Made by a program: the position numbers and the translations under genes
From: Clostridium_AD sp051278035
GTDB taxonomy: Bacteria; Bacillota; Clostridia; Clostridiales; Clostridiaceae
NCBI RefSeq assembly: GCF_051278035.1
Contig: NZ_JBNMNU010000003.1
Span: 11,552-75,551 of the forward strand
Direction: 5' to 3'
DNA length: 64,000 nt
Shown here: positions 17,754 through 27,705 of the stretch, piece by piece
Layout of the letters: every line of letters starts with the position of its first letter
Numbering within the stretch: position 1 is the stretch's first letter
The notes under the pieces: model-generated
The model's input: the letters and a program-made list of their open reading frames with translations, nothing else
Databases searched by the model: none
Told to the model about the DNA's origin: nothing

Positions 17754-19316
17754 CTACATTATTTTTTCTATTATCTCAGCCCTCTTATATGCTTGTTTAA
17801 CTATTTCTTTTGGATAATTCATGTATTCTAAAAGTTTAATTGCATTTCTTGTTTGAGATACACCTCTTTTAATCTTATAATCAAAGCTTAACCCCTTCTT
17901 TGAATCAACCCTTTCACTAAAATAATAAAATTCATAGTTCTCTTTTAAAATATGGACTAATTCTCTATCATGAGTAGCTACAATTGAAATAGTTTTCCCA
18001 TTATTTATATATCTTAATATTTCTGCTGACATAGAAATTCTCTCTATTGGGTTTGTCCCCCTAAATATTTCATCTATAGGACAGAATACGGGAACATCGT
18101 TTTCTATAGCTTTAATTATTCTATGAATTGATTCTACCTCAGCCATGTAAAAGCTCTTCCCTTTTGCTAGATCATCACTCGGGCTAATTGATGAAACTAT
18201 ATTAAAGAAGGGTGCATGATAATCTTTAGCCAAAACAAAGTAAAAACATTGTGCTAAAATTATATTCACTCCAAGCATTCTTAAAAAAGTAGACTTTCCT
18301 GCCATGTTTGTGCCCGTAAGAACAATCCCTCCATTTTCTATGTTAATCGAATTACTCACAGCCTTCTGTAAAAGAGGATGTATTCCTTCCACTATATTTA
18401 AAGCAACGTTCTTTATAAATTTAGGTTTTACAAATTGCTCACCTAGATTATGCTTATACCCTGAAATAGATATTAATGCTTCTAATTCTCCTACTGTATA
18501 GTAAAGATCCATTAAGACTTCTTTTTGTTCTTTTATCTTATCGGATATAGAATAATATGCACTTTCTTCCAACAAAAAGATTACGGAAAGAGATTCGAAA
18601 AACCCTCCCCACATATTTACAAACCCTATTAATTTTGTTCCTCTGTCTATATCCTTAATAGATTTAAGTATTCCTTTTATCTTGTCCCTATAATAGGTAA
18701 CCTCACTATTATCTATATTTGCAATTTTTTTAGCTGCCACAATGGTTTTTCTTAAATAGAATATACCAGTAGATTTGATAGCCTTTACTTCGTTATTATT
18801 TATAAGCATATTAATGGATGCAAGTCCAAGTAGAACTATAAGATACTTTTTATCAACAAATATTGAAAATATAATTACTATTAATGGTAGTACCTTACCA
18901 AGAAAAGTGTAAATATAATATTTAGATTTATTTATAATAAGATTGTTATCCATCATATCTAAAAAAGAATTTTTAAAATCATTATTGAGGTTAAAGAAAA
19001 CACACTGAAGACTTTCCCTTAATTTATTATTTTCTTTAAATGACTGAATAAGTCCTCCTCTTACTTTCAACCTTTTCTCATCCATTAAAGGATTTCTTAG
19101 CATTGAATATAGTGCCGCCTCTCCTGGACTGCTGTAAGCTCTATCCAATTTTTCATATATCTTATCCATGTCTAAATCGTTCCATGTTTGATCATCTAAA
19201 GTAAAGTCATTTTTTTCTCTAAGCGTGAAAAGCTTTTTAATCTTATTAAAATCTCTTTTCTTATCAATATCTTTATTGTACTCACTTCTAATTGAATCTA
19301 AAACCATTCTCTTCAT
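17754..19316 (-). CDS. MutS-like ATPase with a predicted membrane segment
   Basis: The C-terminal 200 of 520 residues are a MutS-family ABC-type ATPase: GTNMAGKSTFLRMLG (Walker A, about 332), YHAPFFNIVSSISPSDDL, FCPIDEIFRGTNPIER (Walker B) and IVATHD. The N-terminal half lacks the mismatch-recognition domain. It contains a helical connector and two adjacent hydrophobic stretches at about 125-165 (FLGKVLPLIVIIFSIFV, YLIVLLGLASINMLI). The protein therefore belongs to the short, membrane-associated MutS-like group of Firmicutes, whose role is unknown. It should not be called a mismatch repair protein. ATG at 19316 has GGAG upstream. Confidence 0.8.
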   Translation of the reverse strand: MKRMVLDSIRSEYNKDIDKKRDFNKIKKLFTLREKNDFTLDDQTWNDLDMDKIYEKLDRAYSSPGEAALYSMLRNPLMDEKRLKVRGGLIQSFKENNKLRESLQCVFFNLNNDFKNSFLDMMDNNLIINKSKYYIYTFLGKVLPLIVIIFSIFVDKKYLIVLLGLASINMLINNNEVKAIKSTGIFYLRKTIVAAKKIANIDNSEVTYYRDKIKGILKSIKDIDRGTKLIGFVNMWGGFFESLSVIFLLEESAYYSISDKIKEQKEVLMDLYYTVGELEALISISGYKHNLGEQFVKPKFIKNVALNIVEGIHPLLQKAVSNSINIENGGIVLTGTNMAGKSTFLRMLGVNIILAQCFYFVLAKDYHAPFFNIVSSISPSDDLAKGKSFYMAEVESIHRIIKAIENDVPVFCPIDEIFRGTNPIERISMSAEILRYINNGKTISIVATHDRELVHILKENYEFYYFSERVDSKKGLSFDYKIKRGVSQTRNAIKLLEYMNYPKEIVKQAYKRAEIIEKIM

Positions 19317-19351
19317 TTTAAAATACTCCCTTAATCATATTTTCTATCATA

Positions 19352-19383
19352 AAAATTGTCCCATTATAATTTTATAATGGGAC
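19352..19383 (-). terminator. Terminator after the GNAT acetyltransferase gene
   Basis: GTCCCATTATAA (19358-19369) pairs perfectly with 19372-19383, and AATTTTTAT follows on the minus strand. It separates the dcd/GNAT group from the MutS-like gene. Confidence 0.75.
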
Positions 19384-19455
19384 CTCATTATATCTCTTTA
19401 TATTAATTATATACTATAGTGAAATAAAATACTCGCTTATGATATAATTTCCATT

Positions 19456-19977
19456 TCATATCATCCTGTTTTTCCCTTCGACAATGTAAAAGTATTCGCT
19501 TTTTAGCATGGAATATATGGCTTGATCCAAAAAACCTCGTTCAGACTTATAGTTCTGCCTTAGTACTCCATCACAATGCATCCCCATTCCTTCATAAAGC
19601 TTAATTCCTATGGCATTATCCGGATATACATCCAACCAAAAACGGTTACTCTTTAAATCTTCAAATGCATATTTAAGTAGTGCCGCAAGCGCTTCCTTTC
19701 CATATCCTTTTCCTTTATGAGAAATAGCAATTCTTTTAAGTTCAAAGATTTCAGATTTAAAATCTAATTTAATAAGTGCAAATCCAATAATTAAATTATC
19801 CTCTTTTCGTTTAAATATAAAAAGTAGATAGTTTTTATCGTAAATTTCAGCTTTATGTTCCTCGAATGTACCACTCCATATGAACCTGCGATTATCCGTA
19901 TGACTTTCTAACTTAATAATAGTTTCTATATCCGCTTCAGTTGCAGAAGTTATATAAAGCCGCTTAGTTTCTATCAT
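19456..19977 (-). CDS. GNAT family N-acetyltransferase (RimJ/RimL-like)
   Basis: The 173-residue protein has the GNAT fold: IETKRLYITSATEADIETII at the N-terminus, the acetyl-CoA loop RIAISHKGKGYGKEALAALL at about 87-106, and a C-terminal strand FWLDVYPDNAIGIKLYEGMG. The closest recognisable group is the RimJ/RimL type acting on protein or small-molecule amines; the substrate is unknown. ATG at 19977 follows GAGGGGGTA. It lies 17 bp after dcd and is probably co-transcribed. Confidence 0.82.
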   Translation of the reverse strand: MIETKRLYITSATEADIETIIKLESHTDNRRFIWSGTFEEHKAEIYDKNYLLFIFKRKEDNLIIGFALIKLDFKSEIFELKRIAISHKGKGYGKEALAALLKYAFEDLKSNRFWLDVYPDNAIGIKLYEGMGMHCDGVLRQNYKSERGFLDQAIYSMLKSEYFYIVEGKNRMI

Positions 19978-19994
19978 AGGTATACCCCCTCATT

Positions 19995-20522
19995 CTATAC
20001 TTTATTCTCAAAATCCTTATATAATAAGCTTGGTTGAATCCCTTTATTATTCTGGTATTTGCCACTTGTGTATTTATCATAATCACCCTCTATAGAATGA
20101 TAATATATTTGGCAAATCTCAATATTAGCATATATTCTTATAGGCTGAATACAATGAATTTCTAATGTCCAGAATCCACGGAATCCCCCATCTCCAAAGC
20201 CTGCTGTTACATGAACAAATAGTCCAAGTCTTCCTACTGAAGATCTTCCCTCAAGCATTGGGACAAATTTATCCGTTTCTGTATATTCTATAGTTCTACC
20301 AATATAAAGCTTATTAGGTTGTAAAACTATCCCCTCAGGTGGTATAACTAGAGTTTCGCACGTATTCTCTTTTTTCATATCCAAAGTTAAATTCTCATAT
20401 ACAAGAAGTTCATTATATAATCTTAGATTATAACTATTAGGGTTTAATTGCTTTTCATCAAATGGTTCTATTTTAATCTCTTCGCCGAGCTTACTCTTAA
20501 TCTGTTTTCCTGATAATATCAT
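19995..20522 (-). CDS. dcd: dCTP deaminase
   Basis: The 175-residue enzyme converts dCTP to dUTP and ammonia, feeding thymidylate synthesis. It carries LNPNSYNLRLYNEL at the N-terminus and the nucleotide-binding GRSSVGRLGLFVHVTAGFGD at about 92-111, with the catalytic glutamate in FRGFWTLEIHC. The C-terminal lid includes YTSGKYQNNKGIQPSLLYKD. Some relatives are bifunctional with dUTPase activity, which sequence reading cannot settle. It overlaps closely with the HAD gene upstream (4-bp gap). Confidence 0.92.
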   Translation of the reverse strand: MILSGKQIKSKLGEEIKIEPFDEKQLNPNSYNLRLYNELLVYENLTLDMKKENTCETLVIPPEGIVLQPNKLYIGRTIEYTETDKFVPMLEGRSSVGRLGLFVHVTAGFGDGGFRGFWTLEIHCIQPIRIYANIEICQIYYHSIEGDYDKYTSGKYQNNKGIQPSLLYKDFENKV

Positions 20523-20526
20523 AAGT

Positions 20527-21354
20527 TTATACCCCCAGCACGAATTTTTCTATAGCCTTTGCTACTCCATCACAGTTATTATCATCAGTAATATACCCTG
20601 CAGCCAATTTCACATCATCGTCACCATTTCCCATAGCCACTCCAAGTCCTGCAAATTTAATCATAGATATATCATTTTCGCTATCTCCTATACAAATAAC
20701 TTGTTCCCTAGTTATCCCATAATAATCAGCTAATATTTTAACCGAACTTCCCTTTGATACTCCCTTGTTCATTACCTCAAAATTATCATAGCGAGAACTT
20801 ACCACTTCAAAGTCCCCCATATTTATTAAAACATTTTTTGCCTTTTGTATTTTATCTAAGTCATCATCCACTGCTATGCCCTTAAAAATTTCACTTTCAT
20901 ATTTATGAAATACTTCATTCCAATCTTTCACTAATTCTATCTTAATTTGCTTATCCATTGGAAGTGTTTTATTGACTTCTTCATAAAACTTCGAAGAATA
21001 TTCTAATTTCTCCGTAAAAACTGTGTTTTCAGTATAATAGTGTGGATGTATATCATATCGTTTAAATACAGATAAAAGTTTATTACATTTTTCTGCCCCA
21101 AGTGTTCCCTTATAAACCACTTCATCTCTGTCTTTCTCCATAATATAGGCACCATTTGATGCTATTACTGGTGATTTAACTCCCAAAAGCTCTGAAAAAA
21201 ATTCGGCAGAAGTAAAAATTCTTCCTGTACATACTGCAATCCTTACTCCTTTTTCATTTGCTAATTTTATAGCTCTAATGTTCCTATTACTAATAATTTT
21301 TTTATCATTAAGTAGCGTACCATCCATATCTATACATATCAATTTATAATCCAT
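20527..21354 (-). CDS. Cof-type HAD superfamily hydrolase
   Basis: The 275-residue protein has HAD motif I (CIDMDGTLLNDKK) at the N-terminus, motif II VCTGR, the C2-type cap in the middle, and motif IV CIGDSENDISMIKFAGLGVA near the C-terminus. These are the marks of the Cof/YidA subfamily, phosphatases of sugar phosphates or flavin and vitamin B6 intermediates. The natural substrate is not predictable. ATG at 21354 follows GGAGG. It is the first gene of a short group with dcd and the GNAT gene. Confidence 0.88.
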   Translation of the reverse strand: MDYKLICIDMDGTLLNDKKIISNRNIRAIKLANEKGVRIAVCTGRIFTSAEFFSELLGVKSPVIASNGAYIMEKDRDEVVYKGTLGAEKCNKLLSVFKRYDIHPHYYTENTVFTEKLEYSSKFYEEVNKTLPMDKQIKIELVKDWNEVFHKYESEIFKGIAVDDDLDKIQKAKNVLINMGDFEVVSSRYDNFEVMNKGVSKGSSVKILADYYGITREQVICIGDSENDISMIKFAGLGVAMGNGDDDVKLAAGYITDDNNCDGVAKAIEKFVLGV

Positions 21355-21386
21355 AATTTTTGCCTCCTTCTTATCTTAAACTAAAT

Positions 21387-23693
21387 TTACCCAAAGTATT
21401 TATTTGTTAAATATTTAATTTTTCCTTGATATTCTTTTAAGTATTTCTCTAAAAACTCATAGTATTCTTTATTGTCTAATATTAAGGGCGAATGCTTACC
21501 ATAGAATTCTTCATAAGAACTCTCAACTAAAACTAACATTCTTTCTTTAAGCTGTATATCTGATATCTGCTTCGCAAACTCTAAATCACCTTGAAATTCA
21601 GGTTTAATTATTGATATTACAGCTAATCTATCTAAATAATAATTGTAAAGTGGGGCTACCTCTTTAGATTGCAATAAGTTATTTCGATTTTTTAAGACTA
21701 TCCTAATTTTCATTAGAATAAATAATAAAATTGTAGTTAATATAAATAATACCCTAAACTGATTATCCGATATGGTTATCGACTTATTTTCTCCTTGTTC
21801 TTTTCCTGAATCCATATCATCTATTTTATTCTCAGGGTTACGAATAGAGGTTATATCTTCACCTTCACTATTGGATTTACTTATTTGCTTCTCCTTAAGC
21901 GCCGCTAATTTTCTTTGCAACTCTTCTGAGGCAGTAGGTGATGCATCTACTATTGTCCACATGTTTGAATAGCTAAAAGCTCCAAGAACTACTTCACCCC
22001 AAGCATGAGCATCAGAGTTAGAAACAGTATATAATCCATTTTCATCTTTTTCACTTGGAGTTTTAAAACCCTCTACATATCTTGCTGGAACTCCAGCAAT
22101 CCTACACATTACAGTTATTGCTGTATTAAAATAAGTGCAATAGCCCTTTTTTTCTTCGAATAAAAAATAGTCGATAAACTCCTTGCCCTCTGGAATAACA
22201 GAAACCTGTAAATCATACGAATAATTTTCCGTCAAATACTTTTTAATTTCTAATACTTTTTCTATGCTAGTATTAGAATCTTTTATAATTTCAAAGACCA
22301 AATCATAAGTCCTTTTAGAAATGTTTTCTGGAACTTGAAGATACTTTTCATAGTCCAATAATACTTTAATATTTGTTCCATCATCACTATTTGAAAATTT
22401 GTCTTGAATGCTAGAATTTTTATTAATATCTGCATTTATACTCTTAGGTTTGAGATAGTAATTCATTGGCCCTCTAGGTACAGCACTATAATCTCTCACA
22501 TCTTCGATAGTATCAATCACTTCACTATATTCATAAAAATGCACATCATAGGGTCTTGTAACTGCTTTTTCACTTATAATTATCGGTGTTTTATCATAAA
22601 ATAATGTACTCTGAACATTGCTTACATTAAATGCAAAGTTAGGTGCAAATATTGTATTCGTTTTAAATTTTTTATCTGGATATATAGTTAAGGATCTTTT
22701 GTGCATGTACTTTTCTCTATTCATTCCGAACCTAGCATAGAACATATCACTCTCATCTGATTTTTTAAAATAATTTTCATTAGATATACTCCACTTGCTC
22801 CCATCATAGAAATCTTTAACGCTGCCTTTTAAATAATATGGTTTTTCACTTTTAACCTTAAAAACCTCTTGGTAATTTACTAAAATAGGTCCGCCCAATC
22901 TTTTATCATTACCGTTGTACCCAGATGTAGATAAACTATAACTATTTTCAACTTTTGAAGTAGCTTCATTAACAAATTCATTTTTAAAAAAGTTACCAAA
23001 CCCACTTAAATCTTTGCCTTGATATTCCTGTGGTAACATTATAGCTATTTTAGAAATTATTAACGCTATTATAACTCCATAACCTAGAATATAACCAAAT
23101 TTCAAAGATACATTTACTCCTTTAGCCTTGTACTTCTGTATTCTTTTAAGGTAACTCATAATAATAAAAGTAAGTGAAGAGATAAAAAGATACACAAATA
23201 GATAATCTATGACTACAACATAGGACCTTGAAAACCATAATCCAATAACTACCGTAAATGATACTATCAAAATAAAATTCTTCATAAATTTAAAAGTTAT
23301 CCATAAAATCAAAGCAGTAATTAAAGGAATTCCTAAAGCTAGTAGGAGCCTATATTGATAAAAATATGTAATGGCCCCTTCGTATATAAGGTCATTTAGA
23401 ATTAGGATATTATCAAAAAAATAATTGCTTAATAATACCCCTAAAGCCTCACTGTTTTTAAGATAATAGGCCGTGCCCATACTAATAATAAGCAGTGTAA
23501 ATAAAAGCTTATAAATTGTTTTTCTAGTAAAGCCATTGCAAGCAAAGTAAATTAAATTTCCTATTATAAATAATAAGGTTGTAATTTCATAACTGAAATC
23601 TTTAATTTGAATACCCTGTTGTAAAAGCCTTAAAATAAGGTTAAAGTTCACAAAAATAATAATTATGTATATGAGTTTTTCCTTCATCCACAT
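21387..23693 (-). CDS. Membrane-anchored transglutaminase-like protein (TgpA family)
   Basis: The 768-residue protein begins with about six to seven hydrophobic helices (residues 8-220) and then has a large extracytoplasmic part with the transglutaminase core: KKGYCTYFNTAITVMCRIAG (Cys about 519), SDAHAWGEV (His about 558) and TIVDASPT (Asp), a full triad. A further membrane helix at about 640-660 precedes a cytoplasmic tail of DUF4129 type. It follows MoxR and DUF58 genes with 7-bp and 1-bp gaps, a conserved operon. The substrate is unknown; a role in the cell envelope is inferred from topology. Confidence 0.88.
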   Translation of the reverse strand: MWMKEKLIYIIIIFVNFNLILRLLQQGIQIKDFSYEITTLLFIIGNLIYFACNGFTRKTIYKLLFTLLIISMGTAYYLKNSEALGVLLSNYFFDNILILNDLIYEGAITYFYQYRLLLALGIPLITALILWITFKFMKNFILIVSFTVVIGLWFSRSYVVVIDYLFVYLFISSLTFIIMSYLKRIQKYKAKGVNVSLKFGYILGYGVIIALIISKIAIMLPQEYQGKDLSGFGNFFKNEFVNEATSKVENSYSLSTSGYNGNDKRLGGPILVNYQEVFKVKSEKPYYLKGSVKDFYDGSKWSISNENYFKKSDESDMFYARFGMNREKYMHKRSLTIYPDKKFKTNTIFAPNFAFNVSNVQSTLFYDKTPIIISEKAVTRPYDVHFYEYSEVIDTIEDVRDYSAVPRGPMNYYLKPKSINADINKNSSIQDKFSNSDDGTNIKVLLDYEKYLQVPENISKRTYDLVFEIIKDSNTSIEKVLEIKKYLTENYSYDLQVSVIPEGKEFIDYFLFEEKKGYCTYFNTAITVMCRIAGVPARYVEGFKTPSEKDENGLYTVSNSDAHAWGEVVLGAFSYSNMWTIVDASPTASEELQRKLAALKEKQISKSNSEGEDITSIRNPENKIDDMDSGKEQGENKSITISDNQFRVLFILTTILLFILMKIRIVLKNRNNLLQSKEVAPLYNYYLDRLAVISIIKPEFQGDLEFAKQISDIQLKERMLVLVESSYEEFYGKHSPLILDNKEYYEFLEKYLKEYQGKIKYLTNKYFG

Positions 23694-23700
23694 CGTTTTT

Positions 23701-24879
23701 TCACCTTTTCTCTATAATTTCCTTAAAATTAATACATTCAATTCCCATATTTTTAAGAATATCTATATTTCTAATGAAATTTGCATTTCTAAATCCATTC
23801 AAGTTATTACCGTAATAAAATACATTAACTTTGTACCCTCTCCCTTTTAAATTCACAATCAAATTTCTTAGGTTATCATCAACAACTATACTCACTATTA
23901 TTATTGAATTTCCACTAGGTACATGTTGTAAATTTGATTTTATAAAGCTAGCAAATTCAAAAGTTCCATTACTTTTACATTTTAATAAGTAATCCATAAA
24001 TCCTAAAAAATCTTCTTTAGACTCCACTTTTATGCTCTTTTGATGCTTTGAATGTATTAAAATCCTGGTTTTAATTCTATTAATCAACATATAGTTTGCT
24101 AATGATGCAGAGAAGTCAACCATATTTTCCTCAATAACTCCAGTAGAATCATTCAGCAAATTATCCCCATGCATATTAATAAATAAATTACATCTTTTGC
24201 CTGAAGTCATGTCAAAATTCTTCACGTACAGTTCGCCATGCTTGGCACTTAATTTCCAGTGCACATTCTTAAGATTATCTCCTGTATTATACTTTCTGAC
24301 GTTTTTAATTAATGTAACATCATCAATTCCATTTTTACTATTATTATGATTTTCATAAGCATCTTGACCACTTAAGTCAATATCATGCAACTGGTATACC
24401 TTAGGATAAACTGTGATATTAAATTTATTATGTATGTTTTTTACAAATTTAAAAATACAAAATAAGTCATTTGTAATAGCAGAAATATTCCCAAATTTAT
24501 AAATTCCCCTTTTAGTAAAAATAATTTCATTATTAATACATTTACTATACTTACTCCCTAAAAAGATTAAGTCACCATGGTACCCATCTATAAATCCACC
24601 TAATATTTTACTTTCCACGTAAACATAAGGTAATGGTATTATCCCAGAATTTTCTGCTATTATTTTAATATTAGCCCTATCAGACACATTAAAAACCACA
24701 CTGTCACATTCAAACTTAGCATGCAAACTCTTGTTAACTATAATTATATAAATTATTCCAATGACTATGGTAACAGAAACCACATAAAATATTGAATATG
24801 GTAAATTACCTCCTGACGTATAAGCAAAAATAAAAGCAGCTACACATAAAAATAGTATTCTTTTGTTTATCACAATCAT
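23701..24879 (-). CDS. DUF58 domain protein
   Basis: The 392-residue protein has two N-terminal membrane helices (LFLCVAAFIFAYTSG and FYVVSVTIVIGIIYIIIVN). A soluble part follows that carries the DUF58 signature around residues 197-222, NTGDNLKNVHWKLSAKHGEL. The C-terminal part resembles a von Willebrand A-like fold, as known for this family. It lies between moxR (stop and start separated by 1 bp) and the transglutaminase gene. In this operon type the MoxR ATPase is thought to remodel the DUF58 partner; the actual task is not known. Confidence 0.85.
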   Translation of the reverse strand: MIVINKRILFLCVAAFIFAYTSGGNLPYSIFYVVSVTIVIGIIYIIIVNKSLHAKFECDSVVFNVSDRANIKIIAENSGIIPLPYVYVESKILGGFIDGYHGDLIFLGSKYSKCINNEIIFTKRGIYKFGNISAITNDLFCIFKFVKNIHNKFNITVYPKVYQLHDIDLSGQDAYENHNNSKNGIDDVTLIKNVRKYNTGDNLKNVHWKLSAKHGELYVKNFDMTSGKRCNLFINMHGDNLLNDSTGVIEENMVDFSASLANYMLINRIKTRILIHSKHQKSIKVESKEDFLGFMDYLLKCKSNGTFEFASFIKSNLQHVPSGNSIIIVSIVVDDNLRNLIVNLKGRGYKVNVFYYGNNLNGFRNANFIRNIDILKNMGIECINFKEIIEKR

Positions 24880-24880
24880 A

Positions 24881-25822
24881 CTATCTCACCTTGGGAACTT
24901 GAATTGTTTTTAAAATATCTGAAATAATTTGCTGCTCAGTATAATTGTTAGCTCTAGCTGATGACGTTAATGTAATTCTATGGCTTAAAACAATCATTAC
25001 ATTCTCACATACATCCTCAGGTATAATATAGTCCCTCCCATTTATAAGCGCCGTTGCTTGAGCCACTCGCTGTAATGCTAATGATGCTCTTATACTTCCA
25101 CCTAGAAGTATAAAACTATTATTTCGAGTCGCATTAACTAATTTAACTATATACTCGTTTAATTCCTTTTCCACATGTATACTTCTTACTTTTTTCTGTA
25201 GATATAAAATATCTTCATTTGTTGCCACAGCTTCTAATTGTTCAATAGGATTATTTTCCCTATATAAATCTAATATGTCTACTTCAGCCTCTTCTTTTGG
25301 ATATCCTATTTTAACTTTAATCATAAATCTATCTAACTGTGCCTCCGGTAATGAAAAAGTACCTTCATACTCTATGGGATTTTCAGTTGCTAAAACTAGG
25401 AACGGTTCTTCCAGTTTATATGTGATTCCACCTTCTGATATTTGTTTTTCTTCCATTGCCTCAAGTAGTGCAGACTGTGTTTTGGGTGATGTCCTATTTA
25501 TCTCATCGGCAAGTATTATGTTAGAAAAAATCGGTCCTTTTTTAAACTCAAAATCATTAGTTTTTTGACTGTATATAGAAACACCAAGAATGTCTGAAGG
25601 TAAAAGATCAGGTGTAAATTGAACTCTATTATGGGATAAATTTAAAGACTTTGCTAAAGCTTTTATAAGTGTAGTTTTTCCAACCCCTGGAACATCTTCA
25701 ATTAATATATGACCACTGGCAAGCACTCCCTTTAATATATTATATATTTGAGGCTTCTTTCCTAGGATTACAGTTTCTATATTTTTCGCAATTTTATCTA
25801 TTAATTCAACTTCTTTCGTCAT
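24881..25822 (-). CDS. MoxR family AAA+ ATPase
   Basis: The 313-residue ATPase has Walker A GVPGVGKTTLIKALAKSL at about 44-61, Walker B ILADEINRTSPKTQSALLEA at about 104-123, sensor 1 LATENPIEYEGTF and a C-terminal lid. These are all features of the MoxR class of chaperone-like AAA+ proteins. It heads the operon with DUF58 and transglutaminase genes. ATG at 25822 follows AAAGGAGAGG. The 210 bp upstream hold only a terminator and promoter-like AT-rich sequence. Confidence 0.92.
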   Translation of the reverse strand: MTKEVELIDKIAKNIETVILGKKPQIYNILKGVLASGHILIEDVPGVGKTTLIKALAKSLNLSHNRVQFTPDLLPSDILGVSIYSQKTNDFEFKKGPIFSNIILADEINRTSPKTQSALLEAMEEKQISEGGITYKLEEPFLVLATENPIEYEGTFSLPEAQLDRFMIKVKIGYPKEEAEVDILDLYRENNPIEQLEAVATNEDILYLQKKVRSIHVEKELNEYIVKLVNATRNNSFILLGGSIRASLALQRVAQATALINGRDYIIPEDVCENVMIVLSHRITLTSSARANNYTEQQIISDILKTIQVPKVR

Positions 25823-25976
25823 AATATCCTCTCCTTTAACATGCTTTAGGGCATAAATACTACATCATTATAGTATTTACATAATATCATGTTTTTGATT
25901 ATTTATCCATTAATGCAATTATTAGCTTTCACTTTATATTCTATACTGATACTGAAAATGTACTAGACGGGATAAC

Positions 25977-26011
25977 AAAAGACATAACGTTAATTAAACG
26001 CTATGTCTTTT
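25977..26011 (-). terminator. Terminator after the VanW protein gene
   Basis: AAAAGACATA at 25977-25986 pairs with TATGTCTTTT at 26002-26011, with further partial pairing of CG and GTT in between, leaving T residues on the minus strand. It lies 22 bp after the stop codon. Confidence 0.75.
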
Positions 26012-26032
26012 ACAGGATTGTATTATTGAAAT

Positions 26033-27466
26033 TTAAGTTTCTGTTGGTGGAGTCTCTACTGGAGGATCTACAACTGGTGGCACTACAACCGGTGGTTCAA
26101 CAACTGGTTTCTTCTTAGTACCTACTTTTGTAATTCCATCAATAACTCTGTAGGTATCATTGTTTATAACTTGTGTATCAATCAGCTTACCCTTTTCATA
26201 TATTTTCCTTGTTACTTTAACTTTATATCCTGGATAACCCTTTTGCACAGTTTCTTTTTGTCCCTCATACTTAGTCGGATCTTTTACTATTTCTGTTTTT
26301 GGTTGAATAGTTTGCAAAGTTTCAGTTGAAATTTTATAAGTTCTATTAGTTAACGTAGAACTAGAATAAATATTAAAGGAAACATTTCTGTTTGATGTGT
26401 ATCCTTCAATAAATATTGGATACTTTAATGTATTCTTAAATTTGTAATCAAGATTGCCATAATCAACAGTGGCATCTTGTCCTTTTGGGACGTAATGCGA
26501 AGGAAATGTATGATGAACTCTTTCTACAGACATAAGTTCAGTTCCAAGGATTGCGTTGTATAGAGTAGATGAAGTCTGGCATATTCCACCGCCAAGCCCT
26601 TGTTCTAGTTTATCTCCTATAATTATTCCTGCAGCTTGGTATCCACTTTTTGCTGTTCTTTTTCCTACAACTCCATTAAAACTAAACACGTCTCCTGGCA
26701 TTAATAGAGTCCCATTTATACTTTTAGTAGATAAATTTATATTTGTAGCCCTACCTGATGCTGAACTTGCATAATTTGTAGTAAAGCTTGATATTTTTTT
26801 ATCTATTGCTTTTAAAGTAGCTGCTGTTATTTTAGGCTTCATTTCATTTACGGGAGCCTCAATACTTATAGTATCTTCAGAAAGAACACCATTAATTTTA
26901 TCCTTAATTTCACCTTTTAATTTATCTGAATCTAGCTGCTTGCCAATAACATCATTAGTAACATTAAATTTTCCACTGCTAACCATCTTTATCGTTGCAT
27001 TTACAGGCTTTTTATTTGTATTTTTAGCTATTTTTTCTACCATTTCTTCTATCATTTTTCCAACAATTTTATCATTATATTCGAATTTTAGCTCTATTTG
27101 CATTTCAACAGGATTTTTTATAGCTTTGTATCTTTGATACAAATTCATATCACTTCCATAGCTAGTTGCCTGCTCTATAGCTTGGTCAATATTATATTTC
27201 GCGTCTAACTTTGAATAGTCTAAAGTATATTTTTTCTCTCCCTGTACTATGTCAATTTTTTTCTTAATTATTTGACTAGAATACTTGTCCTCAATTATTT
27301 TTTGGGCCTCCGCCTTAGTTTTACCTGTTAAATTCTCATTTTCTATCTTTACTGAAGGTAAAATCAAAGAATCCCATTTCTTTACTTTAGAATAAGAATA
27401 AGTAGTAAATATTGCTGAACCTAATAAAAATATAGCTCCTAATATTATAATTGCTTTTTTTTTCAT
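26033..27466 (-). CDS. VanW family protein with peptidoglycan-binding-like domains
   Basis: The 477-residue protein starts with a signal anchor (AIIILGAIFLLGSAIFTTYS). Residues about 40-210 form repeats of the YoaR-type putative peptidoglycan-binding domain (LTGKTKAEAQKIIEDKY). Residues 230-370 are the VanW domain, with NLSTKSINGTLLMPGDVFSF and LGGGICQTSSTLYNAILGTE. A G5-like segment follows. The tail is a low-complexity Pro-Val-Thr stretch at about 455-477, likely spanning the wall. It faces the cell exterior. A link to peptidoglycan is known only by domain association; VanW itself has no proven reaction. Confidence 0.88.
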   Translation of the reverse strand: MKKKAIIILGAIFLLGSAIFTTYSYSKVKKWDSLILPSVKIENENLTGKTKAEAQKIIEDKYSSQIIKKKIDIVQGEKKYTLDYSKLDAKYNIDQAIEQATSYGSDMNLYQRYKAIKNPVEMQIELKFEYNDKIVGKMIEEMVEKIAKNTNKKPVNATIKMVSSGKFNVTNDVIGKQLDSDKLKGEIKDKINGVLSEDTISIEAPVNEMKPKITAATLKAIDKKISSFTTNYASSASGRATNINLSTKSINGTLLMPGDVFSFNGVVGKRTAKSGYQAAGIIIGDKLEQGLGGGICQTSSTLYNAILGTELMSVERVHHTFPSHYVPKGQDATVDYGNLDYKFKNTLKYPIFIEGYTSNRNVSFNIYSSSTLTNRTYKISTETLQTIQPKTEIVKDPTKYEGQKETVQKGYPGYKVKVTRKIYEKGKLIDTQVINNDTYRVIDGITKVGTKKKPVVEPPVVVPPVVDPPVETPPTET

Positions 27467-27705
27467 ATAAATCTCCTTTTCACTCTTCCGTATTGTACTA
27501 CATTCAAACTTTTAATACTATATACTTTTCCATTTATATATTATTTTTAATTTAGTTACATATTATTTTATAGTTATATAATTAATTTAAAAACATTACC
27601 ATTATTTTATCACAATTTAACGTTATTAGAGGTAATTTAAATATATATTTTTTATTTGAGTAATATACATTTTACTTGTAATTGAAATTTATATTGCCTA
27701 ATAAT

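Noticed and set aside
22404..22604. Small plus-strand frame inside the transglutaminase gene
   Set aside because: It lies fully antisense to a well-supported gene and has no recognisable features.
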